From contig NC_073746.1 in NCBI RefSeq assembly GCF_029784135.1, positions 34,639,378-34,703,377 on the forward strand: a DNA stretch of 64,000 nt, in the 5' to 3' direction. The DNA comes from Toxorhynchites rutilus septentrionalis (taxonomy: Eukaryota; Arthropoda; Insecta; Diptera; Culicidae). The position numbers were made by a program, and so were the translations under genes. The notes beneath the pieces are model-generated. The model saw nothing but the letters and a program-made list of their open reading frames with translations. It ran no database searches and was not told where the DNA came from. Positions 11,370 to 24,921 of the stretch are shown in pieces; position 1 is the stretch's first letter; each line of letters opens with the position of its first letter.

Positions 11370-14297
11370 CGTTACAATGTAATAGTGTTCAACAGGTCGT
11401 GAGGCGACGCTGTTCAGCGCCCAGTATATCGCTGCCAATTCAGCAATATACACTGAGCAAGGATTCTGAAGACTGTGGGAGATCGTTGGAGCGATCCTCG
11501 ATCGTTGGTAATCTGAATATCCATGGATATCTTTCTTCATGGACAGATCAAAATGCACAGAGGAATTGATGTAGTCAGGGAAACAAACGCGGTTGGGAAT
11601 ATACGAAGAAGGATCAACCTGCATGGAGACGAATTCATGATATGAGCTCATGAATCCAGAATGAAAATTTAGCTCGATCAGTTGTACAAAATCTCTGATC
11701 ACCAATGGGTTCATAACCTTACACCGGATGAGGAACCGAAGAGATAATAAATTGAAGCGATCTTTTAGTGGGAGTACGCCTGCCAAAACCTCGAGGCTCA
11801 TGGTATGCGTTGAGGGCATACATCCCAACGCAATACGGAGACAAAGATACTGAATTCGCTCGAGTTTAATGAGGTGTGTTTTGGCAGCCGATTGAAAACA
11901 GAAACTGCCATACTCCATCACTGAGAGAATAGTTGTTCGATACAACATTATAAGATCTTCGGGATGGGCTCCCCACCAGGTGCCGGTAATTGTACGGAGA
12001 AAGTTTATTCTTTGTTGACATTTTTTACTCAGATACCTAATATGGGCCCCCCAAGTACATTTGGAGTCGAACCAGACCCCAAGATACTTGAATGACATAG
12101 CATGAGTGATCGGTTTACCCAAAAGTTGAAGCTTTGGTTTTGCTGGTCTATGCTTCCTAGAAAAAACCACCATCTCTGTTTTCTCCGTGGAGAATTCGAT
12201 CCCTAGCCCAATGGCCCAGGTTGAAAAATTGTTCAAAGTATCTTGTAAGGGTCCTTGCAGGTCGGATTCGTTTGATCCTACGACAGACACCACTCCATCA
12301 TCTGCAAGTTGTCTTAGGCTGCAATTTTGTGTAAGGCAATTGTCGATGTCGCTTACATAGAAGTTGTACAAAAGGGGGCTTAAACATGAGCCCTGGGGGA
12401 GGCCCATGTAAGAGAACCGACTTACTGCCGAAACTCCGTGAGAAAAGTTCAAATGTTTCTCACAAAGCAAGTTATATAACATATTATTCAATAGAGGCGG
12501 CAGACCCCGAGAGTGTAATTTGTCTGACAAAACCTCTATTGAAACAGAATCAAAGGCCCCCTTTATGTCCAAGAATACTGAAGCCATTTGTTTTTTTTTT
12601 CGGCGTAAGCCGTAAGCCGTAAGTGTAAGCCATTTGAATTTCTGAAGAAAGCAACGCAAGACAATCATTCGTCCCCTTGCCCCTGCGGAACCCATATTGT
12701 GTATCTGAGAGTAAGGCATTCGTTTCAACCCAACGATCAAGGCGAAACAAGATCATTTTCTCCAACAATTTCCGTATACAAGACAGCATTGCTATTGGGC
12801 GGTACGAATTGAAGTCGGACGCGGGTTTTCCGGGTTTTTGAATAGCTAAAACTCGTACTTGTCTCCAATCATCCGGAACAACATTATGCTCCAGAAACTG
12901 ATTGAATAAATTCAACAAGCGATGTTTCGCCACATCAGGGAGGTTTTTCAGCAAGTTGAACTTAATTCTATCCGATCCCGGAGCAGAATTGTTACAAGAA
13001 AGGAGAGCAAGAGAGAATTCTACCATCGAAAACTCGGAATCAAGATCGCACCTATCTTGTGGTATATCTCGAACAATTCTTTGCACGGGAGCGAAATCGG
13101 GACAAACCTTTCGTGCAAAATTAAAAATCCATCGATGTAAATGTTCCTCGCTTTCATTCGATGAAGAGCGATTTCTCATGTTTCGAGCCACTTTCCATAA
13201 TTTTTTCATTGACGTTTCTCGTGACAAACCTCCCACGAAATTTCGCCAATATGCACGTTTTTTACCTTTGATCAAGTTTTTAAATTGATTTTCAAGGTCT
13301 AAATACGTTTGAAAATTGTCAATGGTTCCTCGTTTCCGAAAAGCTTTAAATGCATTCGATTTTTCTACCTAAAGCTTTGAACATTGGCTATCCCACCATG
13401 GATTGGGAGGCCTTCGGTGAATGGTGGAACCTGGGATGGATTTCGTTTGAGCGCGAACCGCGCTGTCATGGATCAAACGAGAAAGGAATTATACTCCTCC
13501 AATGTAGGTAAACCATCTTTGGAATTGATGGCTAGAGCAATCGCGTCCGTATATTTTTTCCAGTCAATGTGTCTTGTGAGGTCATATGCCATGTTTATAG
13601 ATCCAGAAGAATTCGACCCAATGGTGATGGAAATTTTGATTGGCAAGTGATCACTACCGTTGGGGTCCTGGATTACATTCCACTTGCAATCTAACGATAG
13701 TGAATTCGAGCAAAGCGAGAGGTCAAGAGCACTTGGGTTAGCAGGAGGTTTAGGTACACGTGTTGTTTCCCCAGTGTTCAAAACGGTCATATTGAAGCTG
13801 TTACAAAGGTCATATATCAACAATGAACGATTGTCATCGTACGGTTCCCCCCAGGCAGTTCCATGAGAGTTGAAGTGTCCCAAGATCAATCGTGGCTCAG
13901 GAAGGAGTGAGCACATGTCAATAAGTCGCTTGCGGCTAACTGTAGCTCTCGGAGGCAAATACAAGCTGACAATACAGAGGTCTTTGCCTCTGATGTTTGC
14001 ATGACAAGCAACAGCTTCGATCCCTCCAATAGGTGGAAGGTCAATTCGAAAAAATGAGTGGCACTTATTGATCCCCAATAGAACCCCTCCGTATCTGTCA
14101 TCACGGTCCAAGCGTATAATATTGAAATCATGGAAAGAGAGATCATCTCGCGAAGAACGCCAAGTTTCGGACAGAGCAAAAACATCACAATTGAACTTAT
14201 GAATTAAAAATTTGAATGTATCCAATTTAGGGATAAGACTACGACAATTCCACTGTAAAACAGTGATATCTCCGACCTCTCTATTTGAATTAGACAT
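11370..14297 (-). pseudogene. I-clade ORF2 (endonuclease-RT-RNase H), broken
   Basis: The ATG at 14295-14297 overlaps the ORF1 stop (ATGTCTAA). The endonuclease region shows QWNCRS, ALSETW and GSDHLPI. The metal-binding GDFN motif of copy B reads GHFN here, so a catalytic Asp is lost. RT follows with the FLDIKGAFDSVS block, GLPQGSCLSPLLYNFY and a LADD active site instead of YADD. A frame change occurs near 13473 and another near 12600, where GTAAGCC is tandemly repeated relative to copy B. RNase H is represented by IAELAAIYWAL and VTDSLQSS, but the TDGS strand is deleted. The protein would reverse-transcribe LINE RNA at a nicked target if intact. Confidence 0.85.
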
Positions 14298-14590
14298 CAA
14301 GAGAGATGATCATTGCAAGGAGGGGCCATGTTTGCATCAATTGTTGCAAAATTGTCTTTAGTACTGGAAGCATTGAGATGACAATGGTTCTGATGGAATC
14401 GGAAACATTAAAACACGTGAAGATTTGATCCACAAGGTCAGTCAACTTTATAAATCCCGATTGGGAAGTTGAGCTGGACGCAAAAAAAGGGACAGTTGGG
14501 GTTTTTGATGTCCCCTCGAGTGCTGGGTCGTTCGAAGGTGAATTATTCCCACGGAAGTCAGGAGGAACCTGATTTTGCTTGTCCGCTGTA
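14290..14590 (-). pseudogene. I-clade ORF1 C-terminal tail
   Basis: An open minus-strand frame ends at TAA (14290-14292), overlapping the ORF2 start by eight bases. It is proline- and serine-rich (PPDFRGNNSPSNDPALEG), then hydrophobic near its end. No zinc knuckle is present because the N-terminal part is truncated. Identity as ORF1 is inferred from position. Confidence 0.6.
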
Positions 14591-14599
14591 ATTCATTCG

Positions 14600-15849
14600 C
14601 GTTTCTAGTGTTATAACTATGAAAGTCACTTCCTCTTTCAACTCGATCACACAAATATCGAGGTAGCAAACCGTTAATCACTTTAAAAATGAACACCATA
14701 GTTAAATAAACAATTCTTTGCTTCAATGTGAGTGTTGAACTTAAGTTTGTCAATAGTCTCATAATCAATAACAATAGAGACGTTTTCATTTATTCGATTT
14801 CGCGAGATTATCATGTATTTTGTTTTACTTATGTTCAATTTCAATTGCTTATACTTCAACCATCTACTTAGAAAACGAAAATCTTCATTCAGGTGCAAAA
14901 CGGCCTGATATACATCTTTAGCTGCAATGAATAACACAGTGTCATCTGCGAAAAGATTAATATCGCAAAATCGTAAGACTCTCCGCATGTCATTGATATA
15001 CATAATAAATAAAAGAGGCCCTAATACACTGCCCTGAGGTACTCCAAGATTATTCTCTACAGGACTAGAAATGAAATCGCTAAAAGCAGTCCGTTGAGTT
15101 CTGCCATACAAATAGCTTTCAAACCATTTAAATGCAGTACTCGTAATTCCAAAGCGCTTAATCGTGTCCAACAACAAGGGCCTAGAAATTGTCTCGAAAG
15201 CGCGTTTTAGATCCAAGAAAATAGCAACAATGGTTTCTTTATCTTCTAATTGTTCATTCCATTTTGCTAATACCAAGTTCAATGCGGTTTCACAGGAATG
15301 ACCTTCCCGATATCCCGATTGTTCTGGTATTAGCAAAGAGATACAATCTAAATATTCCAACAGCTGGCCTTTAACAACAAGTTCTAATATTTTTTCTAAG
15401 GTGTGCAACATGTTGATGGGACGAAACTCCTCGGCTTTTATCGTTCCAGCAACCTTTTGGATCGGAACAACTAAAGATTCTTTCCACACTTGAGGCACAT
15501 GCCCAGTTTGCAATGATGTATTTATAAGGTCCAGCAAGATGTGAGAAATGATATGGAAGCAATCTTGAACAACTTTAGCATTAACATTGTCTACTCCAGC
15601 CGTTTTTTCTAATGAAAAGCAAATAGTTTTCAACTGACCTAATGTAATTGGGTGGAAATCTTCAAATCTACAATTACTATTAACCGGCTGTTTTATTTCA
15701 TCGGGTTCATCGACCAATTCAATAGATTGATTGATCAATGAAACACTATCGACAAAATAATCGTTAAACTTAGATGCTATTACTTGCTCGGATTGTTCTA
15801 ATGTGCCATTAAAGGTTATGGACCGCGGTTTGCAATTACTTGGCTTCAA
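14600..15849 (-). pseudogene. L2/CR1-like reverse transcriptase
   Basis: A mostly open 388-codon frame (15849-14683). RT motifs occur in order: GVDNVNAKVV finger, RPINMLHTLEKILE, FLDLKRAFETIS (first catalytic Asp), GVPQGSVLGPLLF, LFADDTVLF (FADD catalytic pair) and KLNISKTKYM. The frame then shifts near 14690-14790 into the C-terminal segment with INGLLPRYLCDRV. The catalytic residues look intact; the frameshift and truncation disable it. Confidence 0.8.
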
Positions 15850-16545
15850 TAAAGATTTTAAAATTTTCCATAACTCCTTGCTGTTGTTTTGATGCTGATC
15901 AATTTTCCTCTGAAAATATTCACAACGTGTTTTGTTTTATTGATTGTGAATATTTATTCCGCGCGATCGTGTACCTGTTCCAATGAATATCACTATTCGT
16001 TCTACAAAACTTTTTGTACCATCTGTCCCTCTCACGTTTAAGGCGTAAAAGATCCAAATTGTACCAGCTATTCGAGTTTTTCATAGACACAAACTTTTGA
16101 TCAACTAGCTGATTTGTACACGTTTTCAATACTTTAGTTAGAACAGCTGTAGATTCATCTAAGTTACTAACCTCGGATGGACAATCCAGGCTTCTCTCCA
16201 CAAGGTTCGAAATAGCCTGTTTAGAATATTTTCTCCAGCACTTCAATTTCACATAATCTTATTTGTAATGAAACTATCCGAAACGTTAATAACTATGGTC
16301 TCATGATCGGTTATTTTTAAATCAGTATCTGTTAATGAACAAACACTATCAATATTGGAATACACATGATCAATTAAAGTTTTACTGTGCCGGGAAATTC
16401 GCGTAAACTCATTCACAGTTTGTTTTAAATTGAAAAATTCAGCTAAACGCTTCAAATGATTCGAATAATGGTTATCACACCAATTAATATTAAAGTCACC
16501 AGCCAGTATATTTAGTTTACTAGAATCAATGAATATGATAAATAA
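15850..16545 (-). pseudogene. L2/CR1-like endonuclease half and linker
   Basis: Upstream of the RT, the minus strand encodes LNILAGDFNINW (about 16480-16520), the conserved GDFN metal-binding loop of LINE endonucleases, then TRISRHSKTLIDHVYSN and ITDHETIVIN, the Asp-His catalytic end. A Lys/Arg- and Trp-rich linker (LKRERDRWYKKF) follows after a frame change near 16250. The N-terminal endonuclease half is absent. Confidence 0.75.
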
Positions 16546-19500
16546 TGTCTAGATATCATAAGCAATGACCTGTATTAAACTCAAATTTTCAAATCCATAT
16601 TTCCTGATGTACTGATACTTATATTTGGATTCTTAAAACGAATTCCTAGATTCCATTAGTTCCACATTCAGTTTGCAGATGAAAACTTTCGGATAAGGGT
16701 GACAATCAGATGTCTAAATTCAGAGCTTGATGGCTACCCGTGGTTTGCATCACACATATAATGAAGGTAGCTTCGAGTTCCATTATTAGGAGCAATTTTC
16801 CATATATGCGTTCAGCTTATTTGTATGACACATGCCTTTTTTAAATATGTAACGGTGAGTTCGGTAAGCAATTTTCGTATGCTTCAAAAATTTTCGTGTG
16901 GACTAATTTTGATGACGATGAAAAAAAACTACAAAAGATAAGGGATAATCATTAACATCAGATCAGACCGCCAAACCACTCATCATCCCCCACCGATACG
17001 ACCGATGTGAGCGAACTTCAAACGGACGATAAAGTCCAATAATTTCGTTCCCAAAACGGAAAAGCTCCGGATCGTCATCTTTTGATCGGTATTGCTAAGG
17101 CTTCAGCCAATTGCCGTTAGCGCGACCAGTAGGTCTTCGAAGCATTTTTGTAGAAGACTTAAAAAAGTATCCATTGAATTATCTTTTGTTTTTTTTTAGC
17201 GATTAGTCCATTTGTAATGCATAAGTTACGATTAAATGATTCTCAATTTTTCAACAATGTCTTCAGACGACACTCGGATAATTCCTCTCAGAAATAAAAC
17301 GCTCAAGTCTACAGCTCAATTCAAAAGCACGTCTCGTCCTCCGAAGCACACAAATAGCTCTCGTTTATTCGAGTGATCTCGAGTGGATTCCAGCATCCGA
17401 ACGACTATGAAATCAATTCGAAAAATGACGATATGTTTGCTTTCCAAGAATATATGTTTTCCAGTCGCATTCGAAAATCGTTTCCATCTTGTCGAGATTT
17501 TACTCCGGCTGCAGCTAATGATGCCCTCGGAAGAACCAGTTCGAGGATAAACGATTCTGAAAGTGAAGATGGTTGTATACATATAATTCATCATGCGCGC
17601 CGATTCGAAACGAGAAGCACCCTCATTATATCCCTTATGCTCAAAATAGCTTATTCGAAATGATTAAATCCTGAGTGGGAATTTCAAGATTTCCATGCAT
17701 TAATGATACGGTAATGTCATCTTTTTTTAAACTACGAATTTGGATATATAAGGAGTGCAAGGTAGTCACGCCCGACACGAGAGTTCCTAAGAGAAAATTG
17801 TAATGAGGCAGACACGTTATAACGAGAGATCTTAAGGCTCATTCTCATACAATTAAAACGTCAAACGAAGACATAACATTATTTCAAACTTTAAGATATT
17901 TCTGACAACTAGAAAGGTTTGGTAGCATGTGTAAAACAATAAGCTTAGTTTAGTCATTTCTTTTATGTTACGTGAACTTCTGCTTCAATTGGAATGAACC
18001 TTCAAATATGACTGACGGCGTGAATTACTGAAAGCGACGGAGAGGACCACAATCGGAATCAAAATCTGCGCGAAATGTGTGCGACGGCCGGAAAATTTTC
18101 CATCACCTGCCTCATTTTCGTGTTGTTTTTACCTCCGGCGAATCCTTGTGATCCATCATCCAGCGTGATAGCTTACTTTTGTTTTGTCTCTCTCTGTGTG
18201 ATATGACAACTCTATGAAGCTTGGAAGATTATGACATGGATGGTGGGAGTGCGCATTCGACGGGAAGAAGGACTGTTTGGGATAATGCGAAAATGGAGTG
18301 CGATGTCGTGGAAATGAGATAATTCCATGACGGTTGCAACAATTTGTCCGCCGGTGGATTACGTGTACTTTTCCGCTTGGGCTGGAGGATGTAGGATTTG
18401 ATTGTTCTTAATGCTTCAGTAGATTCAATTCAGCTTTCTCTGCTGCGATTAAGGAGTGATGGTAGGTAATTTATCTTATCCAAAATGAAAATCAGAGTAT
18501 AGTTTTCCAACTTGAAGGCAATTAAGCGGATGATTATGTTATCTGGTATACAACTACTCAACCATAAGAAAATGTTGAACCTGTAGAAAATATCATCGTC
18601 AGCCACAATTCCAACTTTGTATCTAAAATATTGAATCATTTCCCAAACCCGTAATTATCCGCGCTGGAGTATAATTTGGCCACGTTTTTTCACGAACCAA
18701 CACAACAAACAATCCATTCAGTTCGACGCCAATTCTGGTTAATTGAATCCAATCGGCCAACAATAATTGTTATTCGCATCAATCCCTCACTTCGATGATT
18801 TCCTCGGGAAGAAACCATTTGATCGAATTACCGAACACAGAACGAGAGTAGAGACACGATACAAAGCAAGCTTCCTTCCTTCCATTCAATCTGCAATCAG
18901 TCTCCGGGCGGGTGAGATATTTCCCAGCAGACGGGAAGAAAATCGAGCATAAAATTCCTTCTCACTATCGAAGAGACGGGGAAGGGGAAAGGGAGTCCTA
19001 TGATTCTTATTTTGCTTCGCACTTGGTCCACTTGGGGAAACTTCCCGGCCAAGAATTAGCAAACAATCTTAATTGGAGGGAGGAGCGCAAATAATGGTCC
19101 TGGGCAGCGTTTCCCCTGGAGGGTCCCGAGGAATCCGACGAACGCGCGCTGGCAGAGATGAAATGGAAATTTGCCTTCCTCCCGCAGAAATACTTGGGAA
19201 CGAGGCAAAAGTTGTGATCTTTCTCCACCGAGATGCTTTGCGATGACGAAGATGTCGGGCTAGGATACAAGATTTTGTGTGTGCTGTATACATAAGTTTC
19301 TGTACCACCGTTTTCCTTCCGATGCGTTACTGATGGTTGGGAGACGTAATTCAACATTGATCTTAATGAAGTTTGTTTCCCTTGGCTTACCAAAAATTTA
19401 CTTCTCACGCAGCATCAGCCGTTTAACGCCAAAAGTGATCCATTAATTAATTTAGCGCACGTGAATGAACAAATTAGGCTTACTTCTGGTAGAAACTTTG

Positions 19501-20540
19501 GAGAAGTGAAACAGGCTATATTCGCTACTTTGCTTCCATGCGTATTAGTTTACGTGTGATGGAACATAAAAGTTCACTGTTGACCGCTGTAGGCTGTAAG
19601 ATAAGTTAGGTAGTGCACTAATTTACGGGGGAAATTGATGAATGTCATCAATCACGGCGAAGCGTTGAAGTCCATTAAACTGTCCAGCTTTTTGTTCTTA
19701 ATAAACGGATAACCATCACAATGCCATCGAACGTGATTCAATTCCTCCTCCGATTCCGAAAAATCCACTTGAATAACAAGCTAAATAACATGTAGAGGGA
19801 AGAATTGGTCTGTTCTCATAGAAATCAACGACAAGTTGGTCAGACCAACATGGTTTCCGTTGTTCAAAATATCATACACAACAATATTACAGAAACTAAT
19901 ATTTAATGAATTTACTTCATGAAGGTGTTAAGTCATATACGAAAATATAAACGATTCAAACATTTATTTGTGTGTATAAAAATTCCAAGAAAAAAGAGCA
20001 AGGAATTCGCCAAAAACCCAACAAAACGTTTCGGGGACTGGTTAGCAGCGCAAAAAAAGCGTCGAGCGCAAAGGGGTAATAGTGGGCGATGATCACTTTC
20101 TGTCCCGTGCAAAATATGAAAGTATGAAAGTAAAGTCTCGTGCGAACGATGACATTCGAAAATGTCGACGGTCATTCTCATCTGAAGATGACAACAGTAT
20201 CAACATTCATCAAGGTCTACGTACTTTGATTCTCTTTACTATTGCTCCCTATGGAAAACAAACAATTTTTTTTCTGATTGATCATATAAAATATATGCTG
20301 GTCATATTTCAGGATTTAATTTCAAAAATACCTTGATTGATATCGGAAAAGTCTTCTCTTGAATATTTTACGTCCTCTTAAACTCTGAATATGTTCGTGA
20401 GTCTCAGCATTCTCGAGGGAAAGTTATATTACCAAAAAAAATATATATTTTTAGAATATTTTTATTATTTCCCCTCAATAAAATATTCACAATTTACTTA
20501 CACTGCAAATTACAACAGCTGTAAATTAAAAAAAAAATGG
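16546..20540. other. No gene seen in 4 kb
   Basis: Open frames are all under 135 codons, overlapping on both strands, without a recognisable domain. 18.7-19.4 kb is richer in GC and could be unique host DNA. I found no inverted ends, tandem repeats or poly-A-tailed insertions here. Confidence 0.35.
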
Positions 20541-20544
20541 GTGA

Positions 20545-21959
20545 GTTATATCTATGATATAACCGCAAGGTTGACGTGGGACTACCTTAGCTTATCAATC
20601 ATTTGTTTGTATTGATTAAATTTTTGATGGAATGAAACAATTCCCGAATTCAATTGAATTCAATATATTTGATTTGTGGGTAAAAAGATTGTGAAATGTC
20701 ATGTAAGGTCAATTCATGCATTGTGATAGTAAATTTAATGACAGTCCTTTTACGGTTGGTATGATGCCTAGAACAAAATTTGTGAACGGGAGAATTTTCA
20801 AACGATTATTTTATTTTACATTTGCTTCTGAAGTTTGCATCTCTCGAATGTACGTACTTATCGAACCGCGAATTCGCTTGATTATATGAACTTCAGGCAC
20901 TCAGTTCCGATTTTGACATGTATGTCGATCGCATATTGTTTAATGAATAGGCGTTATCGCAGCAAATGGTTAACAGCATTTTGCCTAATCATCAAATGGT
21001 ATGCGTAGATATTCAATGAGCGGAAGATATGAAGGTATATCCTTCTATACAATAATGAATAACCGAGCCAAAGCGTTGTGTTCGTACCCGCTTTTGTAAT
21101 CCGTGCTAGGAAAACACTTTGCGGAGTGCAAAAAAAAAATGCGGGTGCAGAGATACCCCCGAAATGCATGAATCAAAAACTTCAACTTCTACTTTTTATA
21201 CTATAAAGAATTTAAACTTGAAAGTTCATTCGTCTCTAGTGTCTGCACGATTTTCCCAGGTTCCTAAGTTTAGGAGACCGTGTTAAGGAAACATATTCTA
21301 GTTTGCACAAAGGCGAGCGAGTACAAAAGTACTCGAAGCTTGCATTTATTTGCAGAGCCGATTTCCCCAGACATTTTGGTTTTGAAGTCTGTGTTAAGCA
21401 AACACATTTCAGTCGGAACAAAAACGCCACTGACTTGCATGAGTTTAAAATGCCAATTTCCTCAGACACCTTGGTTCTGAAGTCTGTGTTGGGGAAACAC
21501 ATTTCAGTCGGAACAAAAATTCCCCCGACTTTCATGTATTTGCAATGTTGATTTCCCCACGCTACATGGATTTGAACTCTGTGTTAGGAAAACACATTTC
21601 AGTCGGACCAAAAATGCCCCCGACTTTCATGTATTTGCAATGCTGATTTACCCAAGGCTGCTTGGGTTTGATGACTGTGTTAGGGAAATCGTAGATCGGG
21701 CCAATCAAAATGAGGCAGTTATGCCGTTTAGATAACGCCTAACATTTTACAGTTATTCAATTGTTTATCTAATGAAAAATAACATTAATTGCGATAGAAG
21801 CGTAGAAATATTTCCTATCCATTGATGCAAACATCTTTCCGATCCAGTAAGAAATGTTCGAGTTATAAGCATTCAGAATCTTTCATTCTTTCCTGCATGT
21901 TCTGTGTTTAGGTTTTCATTTTACCCCCCATATACTCCGGTTAGACGTAGTCCCACGTC
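20545..21959 (+). mobile_element. E-family element (copy E3)
   Basis: Left end: A-run, perfect hairpin GTTATATC-TAT-GATATAAC (20545-20563), CGCAAGG, TTGACGTGGGACTACC. Right end: GACGTAGTCCCACGTC (21944-21959), preceded by CCCCCATATA. Both ends carry the same base change relative to E2 (GTGGG/CCCAC), as if terminal repeats are matched within a copy. It contains a ~95-bp tandem repeat array and no coding region. Confidence 0.6.
21236..21690 (+). repeat. ~95-bp tandem repeat array in E3
   Basis: About four and a half units of roughly 90-97 bases, each with a CATTTCAGTCGGAACAAAAA segment, CCGACTTTCATGTATTTGCA and a GATTTCCCCA segment followed by a TTGGTTTTGAAGTCTGTGTT-like segment. The same unit, in the same relative position near the right end, occurs in E4 and E5. 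Confidence 0.8.
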
Positions 21960-21969
21960 AACAACACAA

Positions 21970-24905
21970 TTGTCCACAATATTGTGAGTATTTTAACTGC
22001 ACTAATTTCAATCGTACCTATTTCTACCGTATATAACAACTGTCAATAAGAAAATAAAATTGCATCACAATATATTGAAAAATTTAAAATTTTGTGAATT
22101 TTTTAGAGTTTTGTGATTTAGAAGCAGTAATTGTTCCGGAAACTTTGATTGGCTGACACAGTAGTGTCAGATTAACGAAGTTTCTAAGCAGTTTTTTGTA
22201 TTAGAAACATTGAAAATCACAACCGGTCATTTTGACCACACATGTATATCACAAAAATTATAACTGAGAGATTAAAATAATGAGTAATATTGATCAATAC
22301 TTGAATTTAGAAAAAGTCATAACATGATTAAAAAAAATTCGATAGAAAATCATGCCAATAAATGATATAACCGGTCATTTTGACCGGTTGGTAGTTCTAG
22401 TGTTAATAATAACCCATTAAAAATTATCAACTTTTCATTTTTCACCTCCAAAATGTTATTTAAATCCACTAAGTTAAATGTTTCTCTACTATATCCTGTA
22501 CTAAATTTTCTCATCTTTCAAATGAAAGCAACAGAATTGACTTACGCAGCGTACTTTTAAGTGTAGAGCCAGTTTGAGGCAACAGAGTCCGAAACAAAAA
22601 AAAAGTTCTATAATTCTGTCATTGTTGAAATTCGAACATACGCGTAAAAGGATTGTTTCCATCAAATATGATCATCTATCCTCTCGAGAGATTCTGGAAA
22701 AAAAAATTTTTTTCATGTGAGAAAGATGTTTTCTGATTTCAAGGGGATGAATCAAAAATTAAATTCTTCTTTTATTTCAAATAAACGAAAAATATCTGCA
22801 TAAAAAACAAATAAAAAAAATTGACTCGATTACATACAGGATTCCATGATATATATTGAAGTGGTCTTCTTTTGCCAATTTAGCAAAAAAAAATTTTTTT
22901 TTGGTAGATGTTTTCCAAGGAAGTGCTGTATTCTTCAACACATATGAATTCTCGGGAACAGATGGACTGCTCGCTTAGCGATTCAAGAATATATAATAGC
23001 ACAAATTATTTGTTTTTATGAATCACACTGGATTAATCGATCTAGATGTTTTATATACTGTAGGATTTGTATTGAACTGTAGGATAGTTTGTAAGAACGA
23101 GAATTAAATCTCAATCACTGTCATTCTAATATTATTATTTAACAAAAAGAGCTATTCCGAAGAAAAACAAAAGCAAATTTAACAATATTTTGATGACACT
23201 ATAGACACATTCCATTATTCATGAAACTTCTTGCTTCTTACAAGTCCATTATCTATGTCTGTTACTGTAATTTTCTTTGTTCGATCCTTTCTAGCTTATC
23301 TTTTTGTTGTCGTGCTTCGTTTGGTCCTTCTTCCTGGCTATTCATCACTCGTTGCCATGGCAGGAACATCTTTCTGAGTTCTTCGCTTGTGATCAACTTT
23401 TCTCTACACAATTCTAGACCAAATGAACACATCGTTAGAATGATTAGGTGGAATATTGGATGCTAAGTCGACGGCTTCGTTTGCTGATTCTGTATTACGG
23501 ACGATCTCTCCAATACTCGATTATTCATCTAGAAAAGCTTATATAACAAATCAAAAATCGGTTGGAAAACATCAAGATCTTTTCCTTCATTGGAACTGAA
23601 ATTGAAATAGAAATGCAAATTTCACAAAAACAAAAAAAAACTTTACGGAAACTAACGTCATGGGAACTAAAAATTATGGAAACTCTACAGTTTAGGTTGA
23701 GGAATTCCGTGAACGTCAGACCATGGGACTTTTGTCATTAACAATTTTCAAAAAAAAAAAATGAAGTGGCAACTTCTTCAAAAAACCACCTCATCGAATT
23801 CCATTCAATAGCTGTTTATAAGAATTCGCCGATTTTTCTTGTGACACAAAACATCTTAGTGTTCACAATCGATTGTTTCCCAAAGTTCACCTGGTTTACC
23901 CTGGCATCGCTAGTTCTTCCGACGAACTCTATCAAAATTTCAAACCAAGTTTGGTTCAATGGCAAAAAAAAACTTGATCTCGTGGCTGAGGGATTCTAGT
24001 CGAGTTGGAGAAAGGTGTAACCAAGTGAGTTTTTTTTTGTTTTCACATAAACTCTTTTAAAGTTTTTAGCTTTTTTTTAAACTTTTTGTTGGGATGTTTT
24101 TTTGTATTCATTAATAATGGAAATGACTGGAAACTCGGCACTTTCTTAAACCTCGCTGGTATCAGTTGGAATTTTAATTTTTCGAAAATTAAAAAGCATT
24201 TTTTTTTTGAAGATTTGAAAAATTCGAAGCTGACTTCAAGGAACCATATTTGATTCTCGATTACTTCAGCCCCAGCCCAAGTTTTCTCCGATAAATTATT
24301 ATTAATGTTTTACTCGCAACCTTTCTGTGTACAAATTCTTACGATTGACATGTTCTGCAAACTTTTTTTCTGTTCAGATTCATATCAAGAATATGTCAAT
24401 CCCGAGAATTTACGCATAGGAAGGATGCGAGTAACATTAATTTTTTAGGAAAATGCAAAAATTACATATATTTCAAAAGCTATCAGACATAGAATATTGA
24501 CGTTTTTTACAGTTTTTCTGAATGCACTATCTACCTATCCTGACTTTGAACAAAATTAGGATTAGTTGTGATTTTTTTCTAGGAAAACATGAGAAAGATG
24601 TTGTTAGAAAAACTTTCTACCTGTGGAATTGCCCTATACCGATGTATGGGTGCTTTGTATGAGCTATTTGTATTTTTTTTTATAATTAGAAAAAAAAAGT
24701 TTTGAGAAAGAGCGTGGAATCTAATCTAGCCGCTGACCCGGCACACTCCGATTTTTTTTTTAAACTTGGTACTTATGGTGGGAACTACCTAAAATTACAA
24801 TTTTCATTATAATATGGTCAATTTAATTTACGGCTGATTTTTGGAAGAGCGTATTCATAATCTTTGACCTTTCTTTCAAAAAACCGTAACTCAAAATCTA
24901 GATAT
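21970..24905. other. No gene seen; palindromic and Helitron-like fragments
   Basis: Very AT-rich. ACCGGTCATTTTGACCGGT (22370-22388) is a 19-base near-perfect palindrome, with a partial copy at 22222-22237; a TTAA lies shortly after, so a piggyBac-like MITE is possible. CTAGCCGCTGACCCGGCA at 24726-24743 resembles a decayed Helitron 3' end on the minus strand. Open frames at 23221 and 23766 (about 80 codons) have no recognisable features. Confidence 0.4.
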
Positions 24906-24921
24906 CTGATTGAAATATGAT

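Larger units (their letters stand above)
10998..14590 (-). mobile_element. I-clade LINE, copy A, 5'-truncated
   Basis: A non-LTR retrotransposon on the minus strand. The 3' end, with an A-rich tail (T-run at 11009-11018), lies at the left. Reading leftwards: the last part of ORF1, then ORF2 with endonuclease, reverse transcriptase and part of RNase H. It is closely similar to copy B at 55454-58973. Copy A lacks about 100 bases at the start of RNase H and everything from within RNase H to the Cys/His-rich C terminus, which copy B keeps. No clear target duplication was found; the 5' boundary abuts an L2-like LINE. Confidence 0.85.
14591..16545 (-). mobile_element. L2/CR1-like LINE fragment
   Basis: A second, different LINE on the minus strand, truncated at both ends. 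It keeps the C-terminal half of the endonuclease, the linker, the reverse transcriptase and the start of the C-terminal region, where it meets copy A near 14590. The Tyr-Asn-Thr-Arg-Asn motif at the junction is a C-terminal hallmark seen in several CR1/L2-type elements. No 3' tail or target duplication could be seen. Confidence 0.75.

Noticed and set aside
12386..13288. Plus-strand frames of 70-130 codons across the LINE copies (also 57323-58782)
   Set aside because: They are antisense to ORF2 and appear in both LINE copies only because the sequences are homologous.
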